Source of the DNA: Rheinheimera sp.
Lineage (GTDB): Bacteria > Pseudomonadota > Gammaproteobacteria > Enterobacterales > Alteromonadaceae
DNA length: 64,000 nt
Assembly (NCBI GenBank): GCA_003543135.1
Contig: DPJG01000010.1
Coordinates: 1-64,000, forward strand
Direction: 5' to 3'
The notes beneath the pieces were generated by a model that was given only the letters and a program-made list of their open reading frames with translations, made no database searches and was not told the DNA's origin. Numbering within the stretch: position 1 is the first letter of the stretch; every line of letters begins with the position of its first letter. Positions 35,543-44,635 of this stretch are shown one piece after another. Both the position numbers and the translations under genes were made by a program.

Positions 35543-35748
35543 TACAACTCCACGTCTTGTTGCTTGATCATCATTTTGAATTCATCTTACCGAAATTTAG
35601 CTGCGACTCCAATCGTCCTTGTTCAGATATTGTGCAACCGGGGGCAAAGAGTGGCAATTTCAGTCCGGCGCGGCGGGTGCAGGGCTGTTTTTGGCCCTGA
35701 AAGCCGTTATACTCGGCGCCAAATCATCGGATAACGGAAGCTAAATTG
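35543..35748. promoter_or_regulatory. Divergent gpmI-yibN promoter region
   Basis: About 205 bases. A TATACT -10-like hexamer at 35708-35713 lies 36 bases upstream of the yibN start on the plus strand; no good -35 accompanies it. Nothing else recognised. Confidence 0.4.
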
Positions 35749-36174
35749 ATGCAACAGTACCTCGAATTTGCCGGTAATCATCCTTATCTCAGCCTGGCCT
35801 GGGCAGGTATTTTAATTGCGCTGCTGGTCAGCTGGGTGCAGTCCTTGGTATTAAAAATTCAGTTTGTGACCCCCACTGAACTAACCATTAAAGTGAACAG
35901 AGAAGATGCGCAGCTGGTAGATATCCGCAGCGCTGACGATTTTAAAAAGGGTCATATTACCGGTGCGCGCAATATGCCACTGGCACAATTTTCCAGCCAG
36001 ATCGCTACCCTTGAAAAAAATAAAGACGCACCCATTATTGTCATCTGTCAGGCCGGCATGTCGGCTCAGGGCGCAGCAAAACAGCTGATCCAGGCTGGTT
36101 TTAGCAAGGTTGCTGTACTGCGTGGTGGCATGGGCAAATGGCAAGAAGCTAATTTACCTGTGGTGAAAAAATAA
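35749..36174 (+). CDS. yibN: Rhodanese-like membrane protein YibN
   Basis: A 141-residue protein with an N-terminal membrane helix (about residues 15-35) and a rhodanese domain (about 45-140). The active-site loop carries the Cys in VICQAGMSAQGAA, followed by LRGGMGKWQEANLPV. Rhodaneses move sulfur between donors and acceptors; the substrate of YibN is unknown. ATG 35749 is preferred over the adjacent TTG at 35746. First gene of yibN-grxC-secB-gpsA, with short gaps (14, 27 and 13 bases), a gammaproteobacterial operon. Confidence 0.93.
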   Translation: MQQYLEFAGNHPYLSLAWAGILIALLVSWVQSLVLKIQFVTPTELTIKVNREDAQLVDIRSADDFKKGHITGARNMPLAQFSSQIATLEKNKDAPIIVICQAGMSAQGAAKQLIQAGFSKVAVLRGGMGKWQEANLPVVKK

Positions 36175-36188
36175 CAGGATTTGCAGTA

Positions 36189-36452
36189 ATGAACCAAGCC
36201 AGTGTCACTATTTACACTAAAGCCTATTGCCCGTATTGTGTTCGCGCAAAAGCATTATTAACCGCTAAAGCTGTTCAGTTTCAGGAATTCAAAATTGATG
36301 AACAGCCAGAGCTTCGCCCGGAAATGATCAATAAAGCCGGTGGCCGCACGACAGTGCCGCAGATTTTTATTGATGAACAACATATTGGTGGCTGTGACGA
36401 TCTCCACGCGCTTGAAGCGCAGGGAAAACTGGACACTCTGCTTTTTAAATAA
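36189..36452 (+). CDS. grxC: Glutaredoxin 3
   Basis: An 87-residue glutaredoxin with the dithiol active site CPYC (KAYCPYCVRAKALL) and the glutathione-binding TVPQIFIDEQHIGGCDDL. It reduces disulfides with glutathione in the cytoplasm. Start ATG 36189 with an AGGA site. Confidence 0.96.
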   Translation: MNQASVTIYTKAYCPYCVRAKALLTAKAVQFQEFKIDEQPELRPEMINKAGGRTTVPQIFIDEQHIGGCDDLHALEAQGKLDTLLFK

Positions 36453-36479
36453 CAACAATCAATTCAGCTAGGACACATC

Positions 36480-36962
36480 ATGGCCGACGAACAAAACAAT
36501 GTAGCTGCAGACGCGCAGCAGGCTCAGTTTGCAATTCAGCGTATTTACGTAAAAGACGTTTCATTTGAAGCGCCAAATTCTCCGGCAATTTTCCGCAAAG
36601 AGTGGACGCCGGAAGTGAAGTTAGACCTGGACACCCGCAGCGAAAAACTGGATGACAATACTTTTGAAGTGGTGTTGTCGCTGACTGTGACGGCAACTAT
36701 CGGTCAGGAAACTGCGTTTTTATGTGAAGTGCAACAAGCCGGTATTTTTTCAGTACCAGCGTTAAATGATGCCCAAATGGCGCATATGCTGGCAGCTTTC
36801 TGCCCGAACATTCTGTTCCCGTATGCCCGTGAAGCAGTATCAAGCCTGGTGAACCGTGGTACTTTCCCACAACTGAACCTGGCCCCGGTAAACTTCGACG
36901 CCCTGTTTGCACAATATATGCAGCAGCGCCAGGCTGAAGCGCAAGCTCAGCTGCCAAACTAA
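36480..36962 (+). CDS. secB: Protein-export chaperone SecB
   Basis: A 160-residue export chaperone that holds precursors unfolded and hands them to SecA. Matches the family throughout: [19 protein letters not shown] at the N-terminus, CEVQQAGIF, and [36 protein letters not shown] at the C-terminus. Start ATG 36480 with AGGA just upstream. Confidence 0.97.
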   Translation: MADEQNNVAADAQQAQFAIQRIYVKDVSFEAPNSPAIFRKEWTPEVKLDLDTRSEKLDDNTFEVVLSLTVTATIGQETAFLCEVQQAGIFSVPALNDAQMAHMLAAFCPNILFPYAREAVSSLVNRGTFPQLNLAPVNFDALFAQYMQQRQAEAQAQLPN

Positions 36963-36975
36963 TACAGCTTTTGTT

Positions 36976-37974
36976 ATGTCTGCGGCTATCACAGTTTTAG
37001 GCGCCGGTTCATACGGCACAGCGCTGGCTATTTGTCTGGCGCGTAATGGTCACCAGACCCTGTTGTGGGGCCGCAGTAAACAAGATATTGCTGCGATGCA
37101 ACAAGATCGGATCAACCATAAGTATCTGCCGGATATCAAACTGCCGGATACTTTAGCGGTAACATCCGATCTGCCATCGGCTGTTGCCGCCAGCCAGAAC
37201 GTGCTGGTGGTGGTGCCAAGTCATGCTTTTGCTGACACCTTAAAACAAATTAAACCTTATTTGTTACCCCATGCCCGTGTGGCCTGGGCAACCAAAGGTT
37301 TAGAACCCGACACCGGTCGTCTGTTGCAGGATGTCGCCCGCGATATTCTTGGAGATGAGGTGTCTCTGGCGGTCTTGTCAGGCCCGACTTTTGCCAAAGA
37401 GCTGGCGCAAGGCTTGCCAACGGCAATTTCGCTGTCGTCCACTGATCCTGAATTTATTACTGTGCTCTCTGATTTATTGCATTGTGGCCGTACTTTCCGG
37501 GTGTATACCAATCCCGATTTTATTGGTGTGCAGTTGGGCGGGGCAGTGAAAAACGTCATTGCGATAGGCGCCGGCATGGCTGACGGTATTGGTTTTGGAG
37601 CCAATGCCCGCACTGCGCTGATCACCCGGGGTTTGGCAGAAATGTGCCGCTTGGGTTGTGCCTTGGGTGCTCAAAAAGAAACCTTTATGGGCATGGCTGG
37701 TTTAGGTGATTTGGTTTTAACCTGTACCGACAACCAATCCCGTAACAGACGTTTTGGTTTGTTGCTGGGGCAAGGTGCTGGTGTGGAAGAGGCAATGACT
37801 TCTATTGGCCAGGTGGTGGAAGGTTACCGCAATGCCAAAGAAGTATTTAATCTGGCTACCCGCGTTGGTGTCGAGATGCCCATTACCGAGCAAATTTATC
37901 AGGTGTTATATCAGGGTAAAGATGCCCGCGCAGCTGCTATTGACTTGCTTGGCAGGGAAAAACGCGACGAATAA
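36976..37974 (+). CDS. gpsA: Glycerol-3-phosphate dehydrogenase [NAD(P)+]
   Basis: A 332-residue enzyme that makes glycerol 3-phosphate for phospholipid synthesis. It has the nucleotide-binding [10 protein letters not shown], the substrate motif [38 protein letters not shown], and the [13 protein letters not shown] segment. The start is ATG at 36976; an overlapping earlier in-frame start inside secB is not needed. Last gene of the yibN-grxC-secB-gpsA operon, ended by a hairpin. Confidence 0.97.
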   Translation: MSAAITVLGAGSYGTALAICLARNGHQTLLWGRSKQDIAAMQQDRINHKYLPDIKLPDTLAVTSDLPSAVAASQNVLVVVPSHAFADTLKQIKPYLLPHARVAWATKGLEPDTGRLLQDVARDILGDEVSLAVLSGPTFAKELAQGLPTAISLSSTDPEFITVLSDLLHCGRTFRVYTNPDFIGVQLGGAVKNVIAIGAGMADGIGFGANARTALITRGLAEMCRLGCALGAQKETFMGMAGLGDLVLTCTDNQSRNRRFGLLLGQGAGVEEAMTSIGQVVEGYRNAKEVFNLATRVGVEMPITEQIYQVLYQGKDARAAAIDLLGREKRDE

Positions 37975-38007
37975 AAAATCAGCCGTGATGGCTGCTTTTA
38001 TATCGAC

Positions 38008-38036
38008 AAAAAGCCGGCTGTTTAGCCGGTTTTTTG
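38008..38036. terminator. Bidirectional gpsA terminator
   Basis: CCGGCT (38014-38019) pairs with AGCCGG (38024-38029) around GTTT, extended by a G-T and several A-T pairs into A and T tracts. The arm overlaps the stop codon of the convergent minus-strand gene. Confidence 0.8.
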
Positions 38037-39815
38037 TGTCTGTTGCTCAATCATTAAAATCTTGCTGATTTGCCCTGCATTCTGCGCCTGGCCAAATAAC
38101 AGGCCTGTGCCAAGCTGACATCCCATCACATGCAATAAATATCCTTGCATTTCGTTATCAATCTGCAGCGCAGACACTCTGAGCTGTTGTGATGCTGCCA
38201 GACGGATCAGACAACTGCACAAATGGCGTTTTTGGTCGTCATTTTCCAGCTCAGCCACTGCATTTGCCGCCAGAATAACGCCGGTCCAGTAGGGTTGTTG
38301 TAATAAAAACAACGGGGTCTGGCCACTGCCAAAATTCAGCCACCATAACGAAAAACCGGCTTTGGTCAGTGCTTCCATTTGTTTATGGGCAAGGCCTGGT
38401 TGCTCCAGATAATAAGTTTCGTCGATCATCAGCGAAAACAACGCCGGATCCAGCGTCCATTCCTGCAGATGATGCAGCAGATAAGCCACTAAATCGGGTT
38501 GTTGTAATTGCAGAGCTGATAATTCCAGCCGGATGCCAGGCACCGTCATGCCTTGCTGGCGCCATTGCCACAGTTGCTGGCACAGTTGCTGAAATTGCCA
38601 ACGTTCAATTGCCAATAGCTGATGGCTTTGTGCGGCCACAGCGGCAAAATCCTCTAACCATAACAAACCCCGTTTGGGCGAATGCCATGCCAGTTGCACT
38701 GTTAAAGCAGTCAGCAGATGTTGTTCCAACTGATAACAGGGTAAATAACAAAGTTCAAACTGATACTGGCGCAAAGCTTGTTCCAGTTCGTCTGCGGTTT
38801 GCCAGTCGGCAGGAGCAGCCAGGCCTGGTTGCTGCCAGAAGGTAATAGGTTGTTGTTGCTGCATACCTTGCTGCAGCGCCCAGTTGGCATGTTGCAACAA
38901 AGAATCGCTGTCAGTACCGGATTGCGGATACACTGCGAGGCCAATATAACACTGCAGTGATACTTCAAAGTCGGTTAAAGGGCAGGGGTTTTGTAAACAG
39001 AGTTGCAGCTGTCGTGCCAGCTGCCACAACGCCAGCTCAGTCTGTTGCTGGCAATGTTCAGGTTTAAAAATAAGCGCAAAACGTCGTTCGGAAAATTGCC
39101 CCAGTACGGCGGCTGGCGGTAAATGTTGTTGGAGTTGCTCGGCGACCCAACATTCGAGGATCAGTGCCTGCTGATTGCCAAATTGTTGCCGGATCTGGTT
39201 TAGTTCAGTCAGTTCCAGCAGCGCAACGGCACAATGGCGTTGGCTGGCTTCACATTGTTGTAGCACGGGTTCCAGTTGTGCCAGCCACAGGGTGCGGTTA
39301 GACAAACCAGTTAAGGCGTCGTGGGTGCTGAGTTGTTGCAGCTGCGCCTGTTGTTGTTGCTCGGCGCTGATGTCATGTTGCACCACCAGATAAAAGGGTG
39401 ATTTGTTGTGTAATAACCGGGTGATCCAAAGTTGCATGGCTTTGGGTTCGGTCTCGGTACTGAGCCAGACCATGCCGTGCCAGTGCGATTGATGCTGTAA
39501 TTCAGCGCTGATATCCGGCCATGCCGACTGCTGACAATATTTGCTTTGATAATATTGCGGTTTGCAGCCAGGTAGCCAATTTAACTGTTGGGCTGCCGGG
39601 TTCGCCTGCAGCAATTGAAAGTCTGTATCTGCCAGCCAGGCTACACAGGGGCAATTGCTGAAAAAACTGTCCAGTGACAGATGTTGCGCCGGACTGCGCT
39701 GCAGTTGGGCACGGCGTTGGATCAACACCCAGGCCAGTAGCAGAACCAAACCCAAACCAGGGACAGACAATACAAAAGAGCTGGCAAACTCTGTGTAGCT
39801 ACTCTGTAACATCAT
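38022..39815 (-). CDS. Degenerate GGDEF/EAL membrane protein
   Basis: A 597-residue protein with one N-terminal membrane helix (about residues 15-33), a PAS-like segment (about 50-150), a GGDEF-fold domain (about 160-315) and an EAL-fold domain (about 335-590). Both active sites are broken. The GGDEF position reads SERRF (about 240), and the EAL motif position reads TVQLAW (about 371) with LWWLNFGSGQ in place of the DDFGTG metal site. It should not make or hydrolyse c-di-GMP and may bind it or regulate a partner, as LapD and CsrD types do. Very glutamine-rich throughout. Function inferred only at the class level. Confidence 0.88.
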   Translation of the reverse strand: MMLQSSYTEFASSFVLSVPGLGLVLLLAWVLIQRRAQLQRSPAQHLSLDSFFSNCPCVAWLADTDFQLLQANPAAQQLNWLPGCKPQYYQSKYCQQSAWPDISAELQHQSHWHGMVWLSTETEPKAMQLWITRLLHNKSPFYLVVQHDISAEQQQQAQLQQLSTHDALTGLSNRTLWLAQLEPVLQQCEASQRHCAVALLELTELNQIRQQFGNQQALILECWVAEQLQQHLPPAAVLGQFSERRFALIFKPEHCQQQTELALWQLARQLQLCLQNPCPLTDFEVSLQCYIGLAVYPQSGTDSDSLLQHANWALQQGMQQQQPITFWQQPGLAAPADWQTADELEQALRQYQFELCYLPCYQLEQHLLTALTVQLAWHSPKRGLLWLEDFAAVAAQSHQLLAIERWQFQQLCQQLWQWRQQGMTVPGIRLELSALQLQQPDLVAYLLHHLQEWTLDPALFSLMIDETYYLEQPGLAHKQMEALTKAGFSLWWLNFGSGQTPLFLLQQPYWTGVILAANAVAELENDDQKRHLCSCLIRLAASQQLRVSALQIDNEMQGYLLHVMGCQLGTGLLFGQAQNAGQISKILMIEQQTQKTG

Positions 39816-40014
39816 GGCTTCCTTGCTTACATATGTCCCTAAATTATTGGTGAAGCCTGGCCAAATTACCAGCAGTCTGGCTTTTTTATCCTTGGGCTTT
39901 TTTGTGTCCGTATTATAAATTTCGGTATACTGCCGTTTTTATCTGATTGTTTCTGAACAAGCTGAAGTTCAGAAACTGCCATGCCAGGCGCTGGCAAAAG
40001 CGGAAGTTACCTTT
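39816..40014 (+). promoter_or_regulatory. Upstream region of trmL with a candidate promoter
   Basis: TTGTGT at 39902-39907 and TATACT at 39926-39931 with an 18-base spacer make a plausible sigma70 promoter for the trmL-fieF pair. The rest of the gap shows nothing recognisable. Confidence 0.45.
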
Positions 40015-40479
40015 ATGTTTCATATCGCATTATTTGAACCGAAAATTGCACCAAATTGTGGCAACATTATCCGGCTGGCCGCCAATAACGGTTGTGCTTT
40101 GCATTTAATCGAACCTTTAGGTTTTGATTTTGAAGAAAAAAAACTGCGCCGTGCCGGACTGGATTATCATGATTTAGCCAGAGTGAGTCGCCACGCCAAT
40201 TACGACGCATTTTTACAGGCGATGAATGGCCGGCGCATTATTGCCTGTACCACCAAAGGTAGCCGGCCTCATACCGATGTGGCGTATCAGGCTGGTGATG
40301 TATTGTTGTTTGGCTCAGAAACTCATGGTTTGCCGGACGAAGTGCGTAATGCCATAGCGCCTGAGTTTCGTATCCGTATTCCGATGATGGCCGATGCCCG
40401 CAGTTTAAACCTGGCCAATGCAGTGGCCATTATCAGTTATGAAGCCTGGCGGCAGCAGGGGTTTGCCGGCGCAGTTTAA
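40015..40479 (+). CDS. trmL: tRNA (cytidine/uridine(34)-2'-O)-methyltransferase
   Basis: A 154-residue SPOUT-fold methyltransferase modifying the wobble base of tRNA-Leu. It shows [26 protein letters not shown] at the start, the SAM-knot motif [11 protein letters not shown], and [20 protein letters not shown] near the end. Full length. Start ATG with a GGAAG site; followed 15 bases later by the cation transporter gene. Confidence 0.96.
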   Translation: MFHIALFEPKIAPNCGNIIRLAANNGCALHLIEPLGFDFEEKKLRRAGLDYHDLARVSRHANYDAFLQAMNGRRIIACTTKGSRPHTDVAYQAGDVLLFGSETHGLPDEVRNAIAPEFRIRIPMMADARSLNLANAVAIISYEAWRQQGFAGAV

Positions 40480-40494
40480 CCACAGGAGTGTGTA

Positions 40495-41418
40495 ATGAGT
40501 CATGCCAATTATCAGTTGTGGGTGCGCCGTTCCGGCTATCTGACGCTGCTGACGGCTTTGGTGATTGTGGCGTTAAAACTGACAGCCGCCATTATGACCA
40601 ACGCAGCTTCGGCACTGGCATCTTTTATGGATGCGCTGCTGGATGTGTTGGTGTCGACGCTGAATTTTATTGCATTACGGTATGCGCTCAAACCTGCTGA
40701 TCAGGAGCATCGTTTTGGTCATGGCAAAGCCGAAGCCATTATGGCGTTGTTTCAGGCCGCCTTTTTAACGGGCGCCGCTGTACTGTTGTTATATCAGGGG
40801 GTTAGCCGTTATTTCAGCCCGGAGCCAGTAGGTGCGCTGAACAGCGGCATTCTTCTGACGTTCATTTGCACTGGTCTCACCCTGATGCTGGTGCTGGTGC
40901 AGCGCTGGATCATCAAAAAAACCAGCTCTTTGGCGGTCAAAGCTGACTCTGCACATTACAGCGGTGATGTGCTGTTGAACCTGTCTGTGATAGCGGCGCT
41001 GTGGCTGGTGAATAATTCTGTACTTTGGGCTGATGCGGTGATGACGGCGTTGATAGCGCTGTATTTGTTGTGGACAGCCTGGCAGCTGGCACTGGAAAGT
41101 TTAAGGCATTTACTTGATGAAGAGCTAACCGACTCTGAGCGCACCCAAATTGTCGACGTCCTGCATCAGCTGCCGGAAGTCTATGGTGTGGATCAGCTGA
41201 AAACCCGTCAGGCCGGTATAAAAGTTTTTGTACAGCTGAGGTTACTGCTGTCCGATCAGCTATCGTTGCTACACGCGCATGACATTGTGGATCAGGCCGA
41301 ACATAAAGTGGCAGCCTTATTCCGTGATGCCGATGTCATTATCCACGCTGATCCGGTTTCTGTGGTGCCTGTGCCTGAATATCCAAAAACTCAGACAAAA
41401 ACCGGTTCACAGCCCTGA
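40495..41418 (+). CDS. fieF: Cation diffusion facilitator (FieF-like)
   Basis: A 307-residue CDF transporter exporting divalent metals (iron or zinc) in exchange for protons. Six membrane helices (about residues 15-215) contain the metal ligands D46 and D50 (SFMDALLD) and the His/Asp pair in ADSAHYSGDVLLN. The cytoplasmic C-terminal domain (about 215-295) carries the LLHAHDIVDQAEHKVAALFRDADVIIHADP dimer metal sites. Closest to FieF as remembered; which metal is used is not known. AGGAG ribosome site. Its last 80 bases overlap the opposite-strand hydrolase gene. Confidence 0.9.
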   Translation: MSHANYQLWVRRSGYLTLLTALVIVALKLTAAIMTNAASALASFMDALLDVLVSTLNFIALRYALKPADQEHRFGHGKAEAIMALFQAAFLTGAAVLLLYQGVSRYFSPEPVGALNSGILLTFICTGLTLMLVLVQRWIIKKTSSLAVKADSAHYSGDVLLNLSVIAALWLVNNSVLWADAVMTALIALYLLWTAWQLALESLRHLLDEELTDSERTQIVDVLHQLPEVYGVDQLKTRQAGIKVFVQLRLLLSDQLSLLHAHDIVDQAEHKVAALFRDADVIIHADPVSVVPVPEYPKTQTKTGSQP

Positions 41419-42430
41419 ACCATTGGCTGCGGACCCCATCCGTTTCGGTTAGTAATTCATGCCGGGCGCTCTGAATTGTCACGGCGTCCGGTAGTGGCGG
41501 TAGTGGTTGTTGCAGGCGCCAGTGCTGCCACAATAACAGCTGTTGCCGGTTATCCACCACAGTATCTTCAGCACCTTGCAATAATAAACAAGGCATAGCC
41601 GGCACCGGTCCGCTCTGAAGTTTTTGGCAAGCCGCTAAAGCTTCAGCCAGCCAGTGCCAGCTGACACCACCCAGCTGATACTCTGGATATTGCTGATATA
41701 AATCACGAAACCATTGATAGCGCTCAGCGCAATGGCTTAAGTCATTGCCCTTAAAAGCTTTGTGCTGGTAAGGTCCCTGACCCGGCACATACCAGGGCTG
41801 TTTGCTACACAGCCGGTTCAACCAACGCATAAAATTTGCTACGGCCGGTGCTATGCCCGCCGGTATTGGGCTGGTGTGAATGCCCCACATCGGCGAGCTG
41901 AAAATAGCGGCCTGAACAGGGTTTGAGCGCTGCTGTTGCAGATAAGCGGCCAGAATGGCGCCGCCCATCGAATGGGCAACGGCCAGCAGTGGTAAGCTAC
42001 AGCAACCTGGTATGATTTTTTCAATAAACAGCTGTAAATCAGCAACATAATCGGAGAAATCTTTGACATAACCGCGCTGTGGGTCAGCCAATAAACGCTC
42101 TGAAGCACCCTGACCCCGGTGATCCAGCACAAATACCTGATAACCCGAATGCAGCGCGTCGGCAATAAACTCGGCATATTTATGGCCGGCTTCAATGCGG
42201 CCAGGTATCAGCACCAAAGCGGCAGTGGCCTGTGCCGGTTGCCAGCTGCTGTAGTGCAGGCGACAGCCGCCAGTGCCGGTAAAATAATGGTGTTGACCTT
42301 GTTGCCACAGTTGCTGCAAAACGACAGTAGCGTTGCCTGAACTGAAATCAGCCTGAGTTAAACCAGGCCTCAGCATTGGGAATAACGTCAAACCGGACTG
42401 CTCCTGTTGGCGAAAGTGAATTCTATACAT
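41339..42430 (-). CDS. Alpha/beta hydrolase (lysophospholipase PldB-like)
   Basis: A 363-residue cytoplasmic hydrolase. The lysophospholipase/monoglyceride lipase fold shows LIPGRIEAGHKYAEFIADAL, FVLDHRGQGASERLL, the nucleophile motif AHSMGGA, the acid in LLLQGAEDTVVDN, and a His in SARHELLTE. It resembles PldB, which deacylates lysophospholipids at the inner membrane. It begins 43 bases inside the end of the cpxA-like gene on the same strand, and its 3' end overlaps the fieF gene by 80 bases. It is therefore probably the third cistron of the cpxRA-like operon. Confidence 0.88.
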   Translation of the reverse strand: MYRIHFRQQEQSGLTLFPMLRPGLTQADFSSGNATVVLQQLWQQGQHHYFTGTGGCRLHYSSWQPAQATAALVLIPGRIEAGHKYAEFIADALHSGYQVFVLDHRGQGASERLLADPQRGYVKDFSDYVADLQLFIEKIIPGCCSLPLLAVAHSMGGAILAAYLQQQRSNPVQAAIFSSPMWGIHTSPIPAGIAPAVANFMRWLNRLCSKQPWYVPGQGPYQHKAFKGNDLSHCAERYQWFRDLYQQYPEYQLGGVSWHWLAEALAACQKLQSGPVPAMPCLLLQGAEDTVVDNRQQLLLWQHWRLQQPLPPLPDAVTIQSARHELLTETDGVRSQWFRAVNRFLSEFLDIQAQAPQKPDQRG

Positions 42431-43761
42431 AAACCGCCGCTATCCGGCAGGCTGGCGCTGATGCTGCCGCCATGTTGTTTTGCCGCTTGTGCTGCAATAG
42501 CAAGGCCCAGGCCTGTGCCGCCTGTTGCGCTGTTGCGGCTGTCAGACACCCGGTAAAAAGGCGCAAAAATCTGCGTCAGGCAATCTGCTGGAATGCCAGG
42601 CCCCTGATCGCAGATGCGAAGTTTGGTCTGGTTTTGCTCTTGCTTCAGCATAAGCTGAATGCTGCCGCCCGGCGGGCTGTATTTAATGGCATTACGCAGC
42701 ACATTTTCAATAGCACGGGCCAGCAGCCTGCTGTCACATTGCAGCAGGCAGCGCGCCGGGCTGTCGCGGTGAAGGCTTAACTGTTTCTCGTCGGCATCCA
42801 GCCTGTTTACTTCAAAAATTTCTTCAATCAGTTCAACGAGGTCCAGCTCCTGCCACTGCAATTGATACTGGCCGGCATCCAGCCGGCTGAAGGTGAGTAA
42901 CTCTTCCAGCAAAGCGTCGATCCGCTCCAGCTCCTGCTGTAACCTTGGTAATTGCTGGCCGCCCCCCTGACGTTGCTCCAGGGCTATAGCAAGCTGGGCT
43001 CTGGTTAAAGGTGAGCGTAGCTCGTGCGACACATCTCTTAATAATCTTTGTTGGTTTTGCAATAAATCACTGATTTTACTCGCCATCAGATTAAAACCGC
43101 GGCCAAGCTCGCCTATTTCATCCTGCCGGCGGGCCGGGGCTTCAGCACGGGCCTGTAAATCACCGGCGGCAAAGTCGAGGCTTTTTTGTTGCAACAGCCT
43201 GAGCGGTTTGGTAATGCTCAGTGCCAGCACAATACTGGCCAATGCTGACACGGCAAATAACAGCAGCGGTAACAAATACTTAGGCAGTGCCATTAAATCA
43301 AGCCCCGGGTTTTGTGGCCTGGCGCGTTGTTGATACAGCGCCAGTGTTCTGCCGTTAAAATTTACCAGAAAGGGTCCGGCCAACAGCGTATTGCGATGAA
43401 GTAACAATCTGGGTTTATCCAGTTGCGACAGCTCGGTCAGCCAGTTTTGATCAAAGTTACGCGGCAAAATTTCGCTGTTTAGCACCTGATTGGTGTCGGG
43501 ATCAACCACCAGCCAGCGGTTATGATCACGCCGGTTGATGCGTTTTGACAATTCTTCAATCGAATCCGCTTTTTGCAGCGATTTCAGCAAAGGTTGTAAT
43601 TGATGGCTGATGTCGTGTGGCAGCCGGCGGATTTCGGTGTTGTCATTAAGCCCTTTGGCCAATAACCAGGCACCGGCCATGGTCAGTAGCAGCACCAGCC
43701 AGAACCAGGCAAAAATCCGTACCGCCAGATAACGTAGTGGATTCAGTGCTGCAAAGGTCAT
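42388..43761 (-). CDS. cpxA: Sensor histidine kinase, CpxA-like
   Basis: A 457-residue envelope-stress sensor kinase. It has two membrane helices (about residues 14-34 and 160-184) around a periplasmic loop of about 125 residues and a HAMP domain (about 185-240). The HisKA box DVSHELRSPLTR holds the phospho-acceptor His, and the HATPase domain carries NVLRNAIKYSPPGG and GGTGLGLAIA. The SHELRxPLTR motif and the divergent cpxP-like gene favour CpxA. It overlaps cpxR by 4 bases. Confidence 0.88.
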   Translation of the reverse strand: MTFAALNPLRYLAVRIFAWFWLVLLLTMAGAWLLAKGLNDNTEIRRLPHDISHQLQPLLKSLQKADSIEELSKRINRRDHNRWLVVDPDTNQVLNSEILPRNFDQNWLTELSQLDKPRLLLHRNTLLAGPFLVNFNGRTLALYQQRARPQNPGLDLMALPKYLLPLLLFAVSALASIVLALSITKPLRLLQQKSLDFAAGDLQARAEAPARRQDEIGELGRGFNLMASKISDLLQNQQRLLRDVSHELRSPLTRAQLAIALEQRQGGGQQLPRLQQELERIDALLEELLTFSRLDAGQYQLQWQELDLVELIEEIFEVNRLDADEKQLSLHRDSPARCLLQCDSRLLARAIENVLRNAIKYSPPGGSIQLMLKQEQNQTKLRICDQGPGIPADCLTQIFAPFYRVSDSRNSATGGTGLGLAIAAQAAKQHGGSISASLPDSGGLCIEFTFANRSSPV

Positions 43762-44456
43762 GCTTGCTCCAGAAATATGTAACCACTGCCGCGCAACGTT
43801 TGAATTTTTTCACCGGCATCGGCCACACTGAGTTTTTTGCGGATATTGCTGATATGCACATCCAGGCTGCGATCGTACAGCTGCAGCGTGCGGCCCAGCA
43901 CTTCTTTACTTAAATCTTCTTTGGTAATAACGCTGCCGGCATGGCTCATCAGATAATCCAGCAGCTGAAATTCGGTCGCGGTCAGCACCACAGGAGAGCC
44001 GGCGCAGTGCACCTGGCGGTTTTGCCGGTTTAGCTGCACATTATTCAGCTCCAGCAGGTTGTGTTGCTGCGGCGCAGCCGGTTGTTGGGCCAGTTCTACC
44101 CGGCGCAGGATAGCGCGCACCCGGGCGCTTAATTCCCGTGGGTTAAAAGGTTTTGCCAGATAATCATCGGCGCCAAGTTCCAGCCCGACAATACGGTCAA
44201 TATCATCACCACGGGCCGTCAGCATCAGCACAGGGCAATAACTCGATTGCCGCAGCTGGCGCAGCAAAGATAAACCATCCAGCCCTGGCAGCATCACATC
44301 CAGCAAAATCAGCTGATACTGGCCGCTTTGCGCCCGCAGCAAACCGGCCGGGCCATCGGCTGCTCTGTCCAGATGAAAACCATCCAGCGTCAGGTAATCG
44401 ATCACCAGCTGACTCAGCTCGTCGTCATCATCAATCAGCAGGATTTTTGGGGTCAT
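43758..44456 (-). CDS. cpxR: Response regulator, CpxR-like
   Basis: A 232-residue OmpR-family regulator. The receiver domain (about residues 5-120) carries the acidic pair DDDDE, the phospho-acceptor Asp in LILLDVMLPGLDGLS, and LAKPFNPRELSAR. The winged-helix DNA-binding domain covers about 135-230 (LTATEFQLLDYLMSHAGSVITKEDL, DRSLDVHISNIRKKL). Paired with a CpxA-like kinase and a divergent CpxP-like gene, it is best called CpxR. Confidence 0.9.
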   Translation of the reverse strand: MTPKILLIDDDDELSQLVIDYLTLDGFHLDRAADGPAGLLRAQSGQYQLILLDVMLPGLDGLSLLRQLRQSSYCPVLMLTARGDDIDRIVGLELGADDYLAKPFNPRELSARVRAILRRVELAQQPAAPQQHNLLELNNVQLNRQNRQVHCAGSPVVLTATEFQLLDYLMSHAGSVITKEDLSKEVLGRTLQLYDRSLDVHISNIRKKLSVADAGEKIQTLRGSGYIFLEQA

Positions 44457-44517
44457 GGCTTATCCTCAAGGCTGGCTCAGGTGCAGTTTATCGCTGTGAC
44501 ACAAAGCGACAATGCTC

Positions 44518-44533
44518 TTTACACAACCTTTAC
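44518..44533. promoter_or_regulatory. CpxR-type box between cpxR and the cpxP-like gene
   Basis: Read on the minus strand the site is GTAAA-N6-GTAAA, matching the direct-repeat CpxR consensus GTAAA-N5-GTAAA apart from one extra spacer base. It lies in the intergenic region about 60 bases from the cpxR start and about 105 bases from the cpxP-like start, so it could activate either gene. Confidence 0.6.
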
Positions 44534-44635
44534 CCTGGCTTGGCGTTGCTTTGCATAACGCAGAGTATGCTTGTTTCATCGCTGCTGAGTCCAGCGCAAT
44601 CAATGTAAAACAACCCCAGAGTTATGGAGCTTAAA

